42,783 bases of DNA, taken from the NCBI GenBank assembly GCA_019116445.1, contig DXBP01000026.1, positions 1 through 42,783 of the forward strand, read 5' to 3'. This stretch comes from Candidatus Gemmiger excrementigallinarum (GTDB lineage Bacteria > Bacillota > Clostridia > Oscillospirales > Ruminococcaceae). Of this stretch, positions 22,222-31,459 are shown in pieces. A model generated the notes under the pieces. That model saw only the letters and a list, made by a program, of their open reading frames with translations, searched no databases and was not told where the DNA came from. Each line of letters begins with the position of its first letter. The stretch's first letter is position 1. The position numbers and the translations under genes are program-made.

Positions 22222-22473
22222 TTACTGCTTGACCGTGCAGCGCTTGCGGTCGCGGCCCATGCGCTCGAAATGAACGCGGCCATCGACGAGCGCGAACAGC
22301 GTGTCGTCGCTGCCGATGCCGACGCCCTCACCCGGATGGATGTGGGTGCCGCGCTGGCGGACCAGAATGTTGCCGGCCAGAACGTACTGACCGTCGCCGC
22401 GCTTGACGCCGAGGCGCTTGGACTCGGAATCACGGCCGTTCTTGGTAGAACCTACGCCTTTTTTATGTGCCAT
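22222..22473 (-). CDS. rpmA: 50S ribosomal protein L27 (no N-terminal extension)
   Basis: An 83-residue L27: [20 protein letters not shown] start, then [20 protein letters not shown]. Many Firmicutes L27 proteins begin with a phage-like leader that the Prp protease removes before ribosome assembly; this one starts at the mature end. Only 14 bases separate it from rplU, so there is no room for prp. Confidence 0.97.
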   Translation of the reverse strand: MAHKKGVGSTKNGRDSESKRLGVKRGDGQYVLAGNILVRQRGTHIHPGEGVGIGSDDTLFALVDGRVHFERMGRDRKRCTVKQ

Positions 22474-22487
22474 TGTGCTGTACCTCC

Positions 22488-22799
22488 TTAGCCGTTAATC
22501 GCGGTGATTTCCACCTTGGTGTAGGGCTGACGATGGCCTTTGCGGACCATGCTGCCCTTCTTGGGACGATAGGTGAGAATGTTGAGCTTCTTGCCCTTGC
22601 CATTCTTGACGACCTTGGCGGTGACAGAAGCGCCCTCAACAACGGGAGCGCCAACCTTGACAGCGCCCTCCTCGCCAACGGCCAGGACCTGATCGAAGGT
22701 GACTTCGCTGTCAGCCTCAGCGTTCAGCTTCTCGACGAAGACAACATCGCCGACCTTAACGCTGTACTGCTTGCCACCAGTTTTGATAACTGCGTACAT
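22488..22799 (-). CDS. rplU: 50S ribosomal protein L21
   Basis: A 103-residue L21: [20 protein letters not shown] start, C-terminal [18 protein letters not shown] typical of the family. ATG 22799 follows GAAAGAGG. First gene of rplU-rpmA, with its promoter and a possible autoregulatory leader directly upstream. An upstream in-frame extension to 22937 overlaps the promoter and is not coding. Confidence 0.97.
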   Translation of the reverse strand: MYAVIKTGGKQYSVKVGDVVFVEKLNAEADSEVTFDQVLAVGEEGAVKVGAPVVEGASVTAKVVKNGKGKKLNILTYRPKKGSMVRKGHRQPYTKVEITAING

Positions 22800-22918
22800 T
22801 CGGATAACCTCTTTCAATAAGTCTCGCTGGACAGTAGGGCGTTGCGGCAAAACCGCACACTTTTCGGGCCCATACCAAGCGGCTCTAAAACTATAGCATA
22901 GATTTTGCGGCTTGTCAA
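22800..22918 (-). promoter_or_regulatory. rplU promoter and L21-type leader
   Basis: Minus strand -35 TTGACA (22918-22913), 17-bp spacer, -10 TATAGT (22895-22890): near consensus. The leader of about 85 bases has a GCGG-TTTT-GCCGC hairpin (about 22839-22851) and ends at the ribosome site. Position and size fit the ribosomal protein L21 leader family of Firmicutes, but I could not check the family consensus. Confidence 0.7.
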
Positions 22919-22955
22919 GGAATTTTTGGCAAAACAAAACCGCTGCAGCGTCTTT

Positions 22956-23810
22956 TTATTCCTTGACTGTGCGGCGTGCTGCTTCAAGGGTGTTGCGCAG
23001 AAGCGTGGCGCGGGTCATGAGCCCCACACCGCCCGGGACCGGCGTGATCCAGGAGGCTTTTTGCGAGGCTGCGGCAAAGTCCACGTCCCCGCGGAGCTTG
23101 CCGTCAGCACCGCGGTTGATGCCCACATCAATGACCACAGCGCCGGGTTTGATCATGTCGCCGGTAACAAAACCGGCGCGGCCTACGGCCACCACCAGAA
23201 TATCCGCGGAAGCGCAGATCTCTTTCAGGTTCCGCGTCTTGGAGTGGCAGATCGTGACCGTTGCGTCTTTCTGCACCAGCAGCATGGCCACCGGTTTGCC
23301 CACAATGTTGGAGCGCCCCAGCACCACCGCGTGCTTGCCGGCAATTTCGGTGCCGGTGGCTTCAATCATGCGGATGCAGGCAGCCGGCGTGCAAGGAACA
23401 AAGCAGGGTTCCCCAATCTGCATCCGACCGATGTTGACGGGAGAGAAACCATCCACGTCTTTCTCCGGAGGGATAGCGTCGATGATTGCCTTGGTGTCGA
23501 TATGTGCAGGCAGCGGCAGCTGCACCAGAATACCATGTACAGCCTTATTCGCCGCCAGTTCCTTTACTTTTGCCAGCAATTCTTCCTGGGTGGTTTCGGC
23601 CGGCAGCCGGATGTTCATACTTCCGATTCCGCACATGGTACAGTCCCGGATTTTGCCGCGCACATAAACCTCACTGGCCGGGTTATCCCCTACCAGCACA
23701 ACGGCCAGGCAGGGGTACACATTTCTGGCTTTCAGCCATTCGCTTTGCCAGGCGGCCTGTTCCTTTTCGTCTTCTGCCAGCAGCTTGCCGTCAATGATCT
23801 TCGCTTCCAT
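22956..23810 (-). CDS. folD: Methylenetetrahydrofolate dehydrogenase/cyclohydrolase FolD
   Basis: A 284-residue bifunctional enzyme interconverting 5,10-methylene- and 10-formyl-tetrahydrofolate. Motifs: the catalytic Lys in YVRGKIRDC, GILVQLPLPAHID, KDVDGFSPVNIGR, the NADP site VVLGRSNIVGKP and PVPGGVGLMTRATLL near the end. The length is normal. It follows lgt by 15 bases and is probably co-transcribed. Confidence 0.96.
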   Translation of the reverse strand: MEAKIIDGKLLAEDEKEQAAWQSEWLKARNVYPCLAVVLVGDNPASEVYVRGKIRDCTMCGIGSMNIRLPAETTQEELLAKVKELAANKAVHGILVQLPLPAHIDTKAIIDAIPPEKDVDGFSPVNIGRMQIGEPCFVPCTPAACIRMIEATGTEIAGKHAVVLGRSNIVGKPVAMLLVQKDATVTICHSKTRNLKEICASADILVVAVGRAGFVTGDMIKPGAVVIDVGINRGADGKLRGDVDFAAASQKASWITPVPGGVGLMTRATLLRNTLEAARRTVKE

Positions 23811-23825
23811 AGGGAGCTCCTCTCT

Positions 23826-24980
23826 TTACTCTTTTTCCTCATCCGCCGAAGCCGGTACTTCCGGCGCTACCGCCGGGGCCGCCTCATCCGAAGCCGGTTC
23901 CCCTTGTTCGGAATCCTGTTCCTCCACGGCCGGCGCGTTCTCTTCCGGTTCCGGGTCTTCCAGTTCCTCGATGTCCAGAGCGTCCAGATCCAGACCGGCC
24001 AGACGATCATTCATGGCTTCAGTGGCAGCGACAAACTCTGCGTGAGAGGCGCTGGCCGGCAGTTCATCCGGCGAGAAACGGTCCGCCGCCTGCGCCTCTT
24101 TCTGAATGTCCCGCACCGCCAGGGTCACCATCAGGGTCTTGCCTTTGGCGCGGCGCAACCCGGCTACCAGCAAGGCGAAAGCCACCAGTGCCGAAAGGTA
24201 AGCCACCAGCTGGCTGGCGCGCAAGCTGGTGTTGCCGATGAGCAGCGAGTCAGTGCGGAGTCCTTCGATCCAGCCACGGCCCAGGCCGTACCAGATGGCA
24301 TAAAGCAGAAAGATCTGCCCGTGGAATTTACGATGCTTTACATACAATGCCAAAGCCACAAAGCCGACCAGGCACCAGATGCTTTCGTAGAGGAACGTGG
24401 GGTGTACCGGCATATTGGGGTCTACGGTCATGCCGGCCGGCAGCGTGACCTGCACCGACTGCAGGTAGGCTTTGGTCCCCTCGCTGTACATACCCCAGGG
24501 CAGCGTGGTGTTGGTGCCGAAGGCTTCCTGATTTACAAAGTTGCCCCAGCGGCCAATGCCCTGGCCGATCAGAAAGCCCAGAGCCACCAGATCAAACAGC
24601 GGCAGCAGCGGCACTTTTCGCCATTTGGCAGCAAGGCCGCCGAACACAAAGGCACCGATGACTGCTCCATAAATGGCAATGCCGCCCAGGCGAATGTCAA
24701 TCATTTCCCAGACACTCTGATACTCAAACGGAGCCATTGCCACATAATAAATGCGGGCGCAGACAATGGCCATCACGGTGCCGATGGCAATAACATCCAC
24801 CAGACGGTCGGAGTCGATACCGAAATCCGGTGCATAGCGGAAGGCATACAGCAGCGCCAACAGCATACCGACGGCAATGATGACGCCATACCAATAAATA
24901 TTGAATCCACCGATGGACAGCGCCACGCGGTTGATGGTAAACTCCAGCCCCAGTCCCGGGAATTGAACATGGTAGACCAT
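23826..24980 (-). CDS. lgt: Prolipoprotein diacylglyceryl transferase Lgt with acidic tail
   Basis: A 384-residue membrane enzyme that attaches diacylglycerol to the lipobox Cys of prolipoproteins. Seven membrane segments fill residues 18-285; the Lgt signature GQGIGRWGNFVNQEAFG is present, with the GGIAIYG motif in its Gram-positive form. The last 95 residues form an unusual cytoplasmic tail rich in Glu, Asp, Ala and Pro (for example DIEELEDPEPEENAP). Most Lgt proteins stop near 270-290 residues. Confidence 0.94.
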   Translation of the reverse strand: MVYHVQFPGLGLEFTINRVALSIGGFNIYWYGVIIAVGMLLALLYAFRYAPDFGIDSDRLVDVIAIGTVMAIVCARIYYVAMAPFEYQSVWEMIDIRLGGIAIYGAVIGAFVFGGLAAKWRKVPLLPLFDLVALGFLIGQGIGRWGNFVNQEAFGTNTTLPWGMYSEGTKAYLQSVQVTLPAGMTVDPNMPVHPTFLYESIWCLVGFVALALYVKHRKFHGQIFLLYAIWYGLGRGWIEGLRTDSLLIGNTSLRASQLVAYLSALVAFALLVAGLRRAKGKTLMVTLAVRDIQKEAQAADRFSPDELPASASHAEFVAATEAMNDRLAGLDLDALDIEELEDPEPEENAPAVEEQDSEQGEPASDEAAPAVAPEVPASADEEKE

Positions 24981-25027
24981 AGGTATACTTCCTCGTTTTC
25001 TTGTAGTGTATCCCTTCTTCGGGAATC

Positions 25028-26314
25028 TTACTGCGGGTCGATCTGCACGTAAGCGCGATTTTCTTCCCGCAGTGCCGTTTTCATCAGGGCGTTGGCATCT
25101 TCCACCGTCAGTTCGGCCAGAGCGGCAATCTCGTCCGCCAGTGTGCGGCCCTTCAGGCAGGCTGCTGCGGCTTCCTCGGCGGCATCGTCCACGGTTTCCA
25201 CATCCCCCAGCAGTTCGCCGTACATCTGGTTTTTCACCAGCAGGAACAGTTCGGGGTCAATGCCCTCCGTACGCAGACGTTCGATCTCCGCCTGCAGCAT
25301 ATCGGTTACCTGGCGGGGCGTATCACTCTCGCCGGTGAAAGCCACCGCACAGGCACCCCGCACCGCGATAAAGTCCCCGGAAAACTCGGGATTGACCAGA
25401 GCCTCATCGTACAGCTTGCGGTAGAGTTTTGTCAGCCCGCCGACTACCAGATCCCCCAGCATATCCAGCAGCAGTTCCCGTTTGAGATCCCCGGGCACCA
25501 GCGGCGGTTCGCGATAGGCCACGCCAAAGCAAGGCTTGTTCACCGGCATGGTGAACCGGACTTCTTTGCGGGGAATGGGGCCTTCCTCGATAGGAATGTC
25601 CCACTGCACGTCATGGGCAGCGCGGGCACGGTACAGACCGTTGCGCTTACAGGCCTCCACCGCCTGCTCCAGTGTGATCTTGCCCGCTACCGAAAGCACC
25701 ATATTGGACGGCGCATAAAACGCTTTGGTGCAGCTATACAACAGCTGCGGTGTCAGCGTAGCGATGCTGTCTACCGTGCCGGCAATGTCGTCGCGCAGCG
25801 GGTGTTCATGATACAAGCAGCGGAACAGGGCGTTGAGCAGCCGCCAGTCGGGGCTGTCATCGTACATTTTGATTTCCTGGCCGATGATCCCCTGCTCCTT
25901 GGCAATGGTGGCCTTGGTAAACCAGGGCTTGCCCACCAATCCCAGAAGAATGTCGAGGTTTTCGTCGATTTTTTGGGTCGCCGAGAAAATATAGCAGGTA
26001 CGGTCATAGCTGGTAAATGCATTGGCCGACGCGCCGGTTTTTGCATAGAAACTGAAAGAATCGCCCTTGGGCGTTTCACACATTTTGTGTTCCAGAAAAT
26101 GGGCAGTGCCCGCAGGCAAGGTGACCGGTTTCCCGTCCAGCAGGAACTGGCGGTGAATGGAGCCAAACGCCGTGGCATAGATGGCATGCACGCTGCTGTA
26201 TCCCGGCATGGTGCGGCAAAGCACCGTCAGGCCGCTGGGCAGCACCGCCTTCTGGCAGCTGACGGCGGCCGCAGCGCGGGTCTGGGCTGCGGCAAACTGT
26301 TCGTTATTGGACAT
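25028..26314 (-). CDS. M16 zinc peptidase, YmfH-like (active partner)
   Basis: A 428-residue inverzincin. The HxxEH zinc motif is present as HFLEH (about residue 88-92), with the downstream Glu in the following helix (about EQGIIGQEI). It is likely the catalytic half of a two-protein peptidase chamber with the product of the upstream gene. ATG 26314 follows AAAGGGGG and overlaps the upstream gene by 11 bp. Substrates of the YmfF/YmfH-type pair are not established. Confidence 0.9.
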   Translation of the reverse strand: MSNNEQFAAAQTRAAAAVSCQKAVLPSGLTVLCRTMPGYSSVHAIYATAFGSIHRQFLLDGKPVTLPAGTAHFLEHKMCETPKGDSFSFYAKTGASANAFTSYDRTCYIFSATQKIDENLDILLGLVGKPWFTKATIAKEQGIIGQEIKMYDDSPDWRLLNALFRCLYHEHPLRDDIAGTVDSIATLTPQLLYSCTKAFYAPSNMVLSVAGKITLEQAVEACKRNGLYRARAAHDVQWDIPIEEGPIPRKEVRFTMPVNKPCFGVAYREPPLVPGDLKRELLLDMLGDLVVGGLTKLYRKLYDEALVNPEFSGDFIAVRGACAVAFTGESDTPRQVTDMLQAEIERLRTEGIDPELFLLVKNQMYGELLGDVETVDDAAEEAAAACLKGRTLADEIAALAELTVEDANALMKTALREENRAYVQIDPQ

Positions 26315-27602
26315 CGGCAGCGCCCCCTTTCCCCTGCGTACCGGGCTTGGCCGTGACGGCATAGCACACCGAGTAGCTGTATTCCTGAAGAGTCTGGCGC
26401 ACTTCCTCCAGCGTTACCGCACTGGTAAGAACTTTGCCGTATTCCGGCGGATACAGCGGTTCGCCGCGGGTGATCTGACCGTAATACCAGTTTTCCAACG
26501 CAGCCAGACTATCCCCCAGCGCATCCATGCCGGAGAGCAGCCCGCGGCGGCAGTCATCCACTTCCTCCTGGGTGATGGGGCCGTTTTTCAGGGCTTCCCA
26601 CTCAGCCAGAATCGCCGCCTCGGCCTGCTCTTCTTTGCCGGGTTCCACACCGGAATCGATCATCATAACGCCGGTGGCCCGCTGGGCGGCCGAGCCGCAG
26701 TAATAGCACAAAGACTGCTTTTCCCGCACATTGCGGAACAGGCGGCTGGTGGCAGAGCCACCCAGCACGCTCATAGCCACCCGCAGGATGCTGACGCTGG
26801 GCGGGTTGGCATTTTCGCCAGCCGTGAACAGCATACACAGCTTGGCCTGGGTCAATCCGGGAATCTCTTCCCTGAAATGGCGCGGCGGCGCAGGCGGCAT
26901 TCCCATGGGAGCCGCAAAAGGATGCGGTGTACGGGGCAGATTCTGCAGTTTTTGCAGCAGCAGGTCGGCGACCCGTTCTTCGTCCGCTCCCTGCACCATG
27001 ACATCGATGGTGGCGGTGGCGAGGATCCGGTCGTATTCCGCTTTCAGGCTGGCAGGCGTGACGTTGACAAGTTCCCCGGGATAGCCCCCCAGCTCAATGC
27101 CAGCGGGAGAGTCACCGAAAAATTTGCGCCGTGCCTGCCGCACACAGTACAGCCGCTTGGAGTTGAATTCCGCTTCCAGGCGGCGGGCCTGAGTTTCAGT
27201 TTCAATGCGGACGGCCTCGGCATCAAAAACGCCATCCACCAGATAAGGGTCAAAAATCGTGCCGAACACGATATCGGCATAGGCATCGGTCAGATTTTCG
27301 CCGTTGAGGGCGTAGCGGTCCTTGATGCCGCAGATGTCAGCGGAAAGAATCCGGTCGGTTCCGGCGTTGGAAAGATCCACGCCGAGGTCCGCCCCATACA
27401 GTTCCGCCAGGCGACGGGACAGTGCCGTCATATCCGGGCAGGCCGCATACCCGCGTTCCAGCACAAGGGCCAGCACAGCGGCGTCCGTGGCAGATTCCCG
27501 CCGGGCGGGAAAACGCAGATGGATCGCGATGCGGCAGCGATTGAATTTTGCAGCGTCCAATGTGGTGATAAACACCCCGGGCGCGAGTTGTTTCCGTTCC
27601 AA
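26304..27602 (-). CDS. M16-family protein, YmfF-like (no zinc motif)
   Basis: A 432-residue M16-fold protein lacking HxxEH: the matching N-terminal helix reads DAAVLALVLERGYAACPDM. The C-terminal domain keeps the R/Y pair region (GSATSRLFRNVREKQSLCYY). Such inactive subunits pair with an active one, as in mitochondrial processing peptidase and the Bacillus YmfF/YmfH and AlbE/AlbF pairs. TTG 27602 is the start, preceded by GAAAGGAA. Confidence 0.88.
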   Translation of the reverse strand: MERKQLAPGVFITTLDAAKFNRCRIAIHLRFPARRESATDAAVLALVLERGYAACPDMTALSRRLAELYGADLGVDLSNAGTDRILSADICGIKDRYALNGENLTDAYADIVFGTIFDPYLVDGVFDAEAVRIETETQARRLEAEFNSKRLYCVRQARRKFFGDSPAGIELGGYPGELVNVTPASLKAEYDRILATATIDVMVQGADEERVADLLLQKLQNLPRTPHPFAAPMGMPPAPPRHFREEIPGLTQAKLCMLFTAGENANPPSVSILRVAMSVLGGSATSRLFRNVREKQSLCYYCGSAAQRATGVMMIDSGVEPGKEEQAEAAILAEWEALKNGPITQEEVDDCRRGLLSGMDALGDSLAALENWYYGQITRGEPLYPPEYGKVLTSAVTLEEVRQTLQEYSYSVCYAVTAKPGTQGKGGAADVQ

Positions 27603-27634
27603 ATCGTTATTCCTTTCAACAGATAGATACCGGT

Positions 27635-27663
27635 ATTATACCGCTAACACCCGCAAAAGTAAA
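27635..27663 (-). promoter_or_regulatory. Promoter of the M16 pair
   Basis: Minus strand -35 TTTACT (27663-27658), 17-bp spacer, -10 TATAAT (27640-27635), about 33 bases before the TTG start. The -10 is perfect and the -35 weak. The remaining divergent gap to 27854 shows no clear promoter for the MATE gene. Confidence 0.55.
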
Positions 27664-27854
27664 CAAAGGGGACAAAAAACCTGCCAAAGATCGGGTACCG
27701 GTACAGAAAAAATGGATTTTTTTGCACAAACCCATTAACGAGGGCCGGGGCGTGTGCGGTATTATAGTAGGTACGGAGGGAAGAATCAACCGCAGGTTCC
27801 ACCGGACACCAAACCATTCGTGTTCGCTTTGCGTGGAACCAAGGAGCACAACAC

Positions 27855-29207
27855 ATGGAGAAAAATCTGACCACGGGCAGCGTATTGCACAATGTACTGT
27901 ACTTTTCGCTGCCTTATCTTTTGTCCTATTTTCTGCAGACGCTGTACGGGATGGCCGATTTGTTCATCATCGGCCAGTTCGAGGGAGCGGCCAGCACTAC
28001 GGCGGTTTCGGTAGGCAGCCAGGTCATGCACATGATCACCGTCATGATCGTGGGGCTGGCCATGGGTTCCACTGTCGGCATCGGCCGGGCCATCGGCGCC
28101 GGGGAGCACAAACGCGTTACCGCCATCATCGGCAACACCGTTTCCTTGTTTATGGTGGTATCCGTTGCCCTGATGGGAGTGCTGCTCCTGCTGGTACGCC
28201 CCATTGTTGCCATTATGTCTACCCCGGAAGAAGCCGTCGCCGGAACCGTTGCTTATCTGACCATCTGCTTTATCGGAATTCCCTGTATCACTGCATACAA
28301 CATCATCAGTTCGATTTTCCGCGGACTGGGGGATTCCAAAAGCCCCATGTATTTCATTGCCGTGGCGTGTGCGGCCAACATAGCCCTGGATTATCTGTTT
28401 ATCGGTGCCATGGGGCTGGGACCTGCCGGTGCAGCACTGGGGACTACCCTCTCTCAGGCAATCAGTGTGGTGGTTTCTCTGGCGGTCATTCTCAAACGCC
28501 AGACCGGCATCAACCTGCGTAAAGAAGATCTGAAGCTCCGGCGCCCGGTTCTGCGCCAGATCCTGAAAATCGGTCTGCCGGTGGCCCTCCAGGACGGTTT
28601 TATCCAGATCGCCTTCATTGTGATTACCATTATTGCCAACCGGCGCGGTCTGAGCGATGCCGCAGCGGTGGGCATTGTGGAAAAGGTCATCAGTTTCCTG
28701 TTCCTGGTACCGTCGTCCATGCTTTCCACTGTGTCGGCACTGGGGGCACAAAATATCGGTGCCGGAAAGCACGAGCGTGCCGCACTCACCCTGCGCTATG
28801 CCATCTTTATTGCAGCCGGATTCGGGCTGTGCATCAGTATCGTGATGCAGTGGATCGCCGAACCGGTGGTGGGCCTTTTCACCACCGATGCCGTTGTGAT
28901 TCTGGCCGGCGGGCAATACATCCGCGGATACATCTGGGATTGCCTGTTTGCGGGAATTCATTTCAGTTTCAGCGGTTATTTCTGTGCCTATGGCCGTTCA
29001 GAGATCTCTTTCCTGCACAATATTGCAGCCATTCTGCTGATCCGGATTCCCGGTGTGTACCTGATGTCCAACGGGTTCCCGGATTCCCTGTTCCCCATGG
29101 GACTGGCTACTGTGGGCGGTTCGCTGCTCTCCATCAGCATCTGCGTGGTGGCATTTGTATACCTGAAACGGCGCGGCTATTTTGACAGCGTTGCGGTGCA
29201 GGCATAA
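27855..29207 (+). CDS. MATE-family efflux transporter
   Basis: A 450-residue, twelve-helix exporter of the MATE (NorM/DinF) superfamily, driven by a Na+ or H+ gradient. The two six-helix halves begin near residues 15 and 235. Typical motifs: the start region LYFSLPYLLSYFLQTLYGMA, DLFIIGQFEGA, and FRGLGDSKSPM in helix 4-5. Substrate cannot be told from sequence. AAGGAGCACAACAC precedes the ATG. It stands alone on the plus strand between minus-strand operons. Confidence 0.93.
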   Translation: MEKNLTTGSVLHNVLYFSLPYLLSYFLQTLYGMADLFIIGQFEGAASTTAVSVGSQVMHMITVMIVGLAMGSTVGIGRAIGAGEHKRVTAIIGNTVSLFMVVSVALMGVLLLLVRPIVAIMSTPEEAVAGTVAYLTICFIGIPCITAYNIISSIFRGLGDSKSPMYFIAVACAANIALDYLFIGAMGLGPAGAALGTTLSQAISVVVSLAVILKRQTGINLRKEDLKLRRPVLRQILKIGLPVALQDGFIQIAFIVITIIANRRGLSDAAAVGIVEKVISFLFLVPSSMLSTVSALGAQNIGAGKHERAALTLRYAIFIAAGFGLCISIVMQWIAEPVVGLFTTDAVVILAGGQYIRGYIWDCLFAGIHFSFSGYFCAYGRSEISFLHNIAAILLIRIPGVYLMSNGFPDSLFPMGLATVGGSLLSISICVVAFVYLKRRGYFDSVAVQA

Positions 29208-29229
29208 AAAACTTTATCAGGATACAACA

Positions 29230-29263
29230 AAGCCCCCGCACACCATAAGGTGTGCGGGGGCTT
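29230..29263. terminator. Bidirectional hairpin between MATE gene and lysC
   Basis: A perfect 15-bp stem (29230-29244 with 29249-29263) with loop ATAA lies between the convergent genes. T content downstream is moderate on the minus strand and low on the plus strand, yet the stem is strong enough to end both. Confidence 0.8.
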
Positions 29264-29293
29264 ACCCTTTCCCCTCTATCGGTCCGGAAACCC

Positions 29294-30499
29294 TTAGTTG
29301 ATGAAAGCGTCGTGGATGGCGGCCACAGCCTTGTCGGCATCCTGCTCATCGATGATGACGCTGATCTTGATCTCACTGGTGGAGATCATCTTGATGTTGA
29401 TGTTCTGGTTGAAGAGGGCTTCAAACATGGTGGAAGCAACGCCGGAATGGCTCTGCATACCGGCACCGACGATGGATACTTTGGCGGAGTTCTTGTCGAC
29501 GCTGATTTCGCCGCCGCCGAAGCGGGACGCAGCACTGTTCAGGGCCGAAACGGCAGCCTCGGCATCACCCAGCGGCACCGTGAAGCTCAGATCCTTCTTG
29601 CCCTCGCTACCGGAACTCTGCAGAATGATGTCGACGTTGATGTTCTTCTGAGCCAGCAGGCTGAACACCTTAAAGGACATACCCGGCACATCCGGAACAT
29701 TTTTGATAGAAATAACGGCGACGTCGTTGTCCTTCGCCACACCTTTGATCAACATACCTTCCACGTTGGCTTCCTCCTTCACGATGGTGCCGGGCACCGG
29801 GTTGATGCTGGAGATAACTTCCAGCTCGACATTATACTTTTTGGCCAGTTCGACGCTGCGGTTGTTGAGCACCTGCGCACCCAGAGAGGCGAGTTCCAGC
29901 ATCTCGTCAAACGTGATCTCTTTCAGCTTGGTTGCCTTGGGAATCTTGCGGGGATCGGCGGTGTACACGCCTTCCACGTCGGTGTAGATCTGGCAACGGT
30001 CGGCATGCAGTGCCGCCGCCAGAGCCACCGCAGAGGTATCGCTGCCGCCGCGGCCCAGGGTGGTGATATCATCAGAGCGGTTAAGCCCCTGGAAACCTGC
30101 GACCACGACCACACGGTTGCGGGCCAGTTCGCTCTCCACGCGTTCGGTATCCAGGCGCTTGATGCGGGCCTTGGAATAGGAACGGTCGGTGTTGAAACCG
30201 GCCTGCCAGCCGGTCAGGCTGATGGCCGAAACGCCCAGTTCCTGCAGGGCCATCGTCAGCAGCGCAATGGAAATTTGCTCGCCGGTAGCCAGCAACATAT
30301 CCATCTCGCGATGGGACGGGTCCGAGGTGATCTCGGCCGCCTTAGCAATCAGGTCATCGGTGGTATCGCCCTGAGCGGACACTACCACGACAACGTCATT
30401 GCCGGCGTTGCGCGTATTCATGACGATGCGCGCCACGTTGAAGATGCGGCTGCGGTCTTTTACCGACGTGCCGCCGAATTTTTGCACGATCAAAGCCAT
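29294..30499 (-). CDS. lysC: Aspartate kinase
   Basis: A 401-residue enzyme phosphorylating aspartate, the first step to lysine, threonine and methionine. Catalytic motifs: VQKFGGTSV (start), TLGRGGSDTSAVA, TDVEGVYTADPR. Two ACT domains follow (about 265-401; SHSGVASTMFEALFNQNINI in the second), the usual site for feedback by lysine or threonine. It lies 37 bases after thrB, so expression with the threonine genes is likely. Confidence 0.95.
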   Translation of the reverse strand: MALIVQKFGGTSVKDRSRIFNVARIVMNTRNAGNDVVVVVSAQGDTTDDLIAKAAEITSDPSHREMDMLLATGEQISIALLTMALQELGVSAISLTGWQAGFNTDRSYSKARIKRLDTERVESELARNRVVVVAGFQGLNRSDDITTLGRGGSDTSAVALAAALHADRCQIYTDVEGVYTADPRKIPKATKLKEITFDEMLELASLGAQVLNNRSVELAKKYNVELEVISSINPVPGTIVKEEANVEGMLIKGVAKDNDVAVISIKNVPDVPGMSFKVFSLLAQKNINVDIILQSSGSEGKKDLSFTVPLGDAEAAVSALNSAASRFGGGEISVDKNSAKVSIVGAGMQSHSGVASTMFEALFNQNINIKMISTSEIKISVIIDEQDADKAVAAIHDAFIN

Positions 30500-30536
30500 A
30501 GGTATCGTCTTCCTCCTCTATCTATGCACAGGCGCC

Positions 30537-31427
30537 TTACTCGACCACCGCGCCGGCGTTATCCGCCAGCAGACGATGCACAGTAAAGTGCCGGAGCAGC
30601 TCACTTTGCTGCAGTGCCGCTGCAGCCCGGTCAAAAAAGGCGGTATCGTCCTTGTGAACCACCGCCATGATGGTGGGACCGGCGCCGGAGATATAAACTG
30701 CTAGCGCGCCGAGGTCCAGCGCCAGTTCAAATATCTCGTCGCCGCCCTGGATCAGGGGCAACCGGTATTGCTGGTGAAGCGAATCTTTTGTTGCTACACC
30801 GAGCAATGCGTAGTCACCATCGCAGAATGCGGCCGTAGCCAACGCTGCGCGGGACAGATTATACACCGCATCTTTATGGCTGACCATCTGGGGCAGCGCG
30901 GCGCGTGCCTTGGAAGTCAGCAGGCGGAAATCCGGCACAAAGGCCGCAAAAGCCAGTTCCGGGTCGATATCCTTTTTGACACTGTATACCTGGCCCTCAT
31001 CAATAACGCTGGTGACAAAGCCGCCCAGCATAGCGGGGGCCACGTTATCGGGATGGCCTTCAATGGCCGTTGCCAGCGTCAGCATCTGCCGCTTGGTGAG
31101 TTTATCTCCCAGCAACGCATTGGCACCCAGAATTCCGGCCACGATGCAAGCCGAGCTGGAACCCAGGCCACGGGCCATGGGAATATCGTTGCGCTGGGTG
31201 ATGCGCAGGCCCCGCAGGGGAATGCCCAACTGATCGTAAACCACCCGCGCCGAACGATACACAAGGTTGTTGGAACCGGCCGGGACATGGGTGCCATCCA
31301 CAGAAGAAATCTGGATGCCGGTACATTCCTCGAAAGTAAAGACGTTATGCATGGAAACCGCCAGGCCCAGGGAGTCGAATCCGGCACCCACATTGGCACT
31401 GGTGGCAGGAACCGTTACCTGTATCAT
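30537..31427 (-). CDS. thrB: Homoserine kinase
   Basis: A 296-residue GHMP-family kinase giving O-phosphohomoserine for threonine synthesis. The N-terminal motif VTVPATSANVGAGFDSLGLA and the ATP loop PMARGLGSSSACIV are clear; the C-terminal YISGAGPTIMAV motif is complete. It sits between hom and lysC on the same strand; thrC is not in the window. Confidence 0.95.
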   Translation of the reverse strand: MIQVTVPATSANVGAGFDSLGLAVSMHNVFTFEECTGIQISSVDGTHVPAGSNNLVYRSARVVYDQLGIPLRGLRITQRNDIPMARGLGSSSACIVAGILGANALLGDKLTKRQMLTLATAIEGHPDNVAPAMLGGFVTSVIDEGQVYSVKKDIDPELAFAAFVPDFRLLTSKARAALPQMVSHKDAVYNLSRAALATAAFCDGDYALLGVATKDSLHQQYRLPLIQGGDEIFELALDLGALAVYISGAGPTIMAVVHKDDTAFFDRAAAALQQSELLRHFTVHRLLADNAGAVVE

Positions 31428-31459
31428 ATGAAAGGCCCCTCTCTTTTGTGAGTCGTAGT

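Noticed and set aside
20843-22273. Long plus-strand ORF (476 codons)
   Set aside because: It lies antisense to obg and has no ribosome site or family signal; it is a high-GC shadow frame.
24660-24700. Loss of the HGG histidine in Lgt
   Set aside because: The motif reads GGIAIYG, but tyrosine at this place occurs in many Firmicutes Lgt proteins, so it is not evidence for an inactive enzyme.
22905-25052. Long plus-strand ORF (715 codons)
   Set aside because: It is antisense to folD and lgt, both clear genes.
27664-27854. Promoter for the MATE gene
   Set aside because: Possible -10-like words exist near 27760, but none has a -35 at acceptable distance, so none is annotated.
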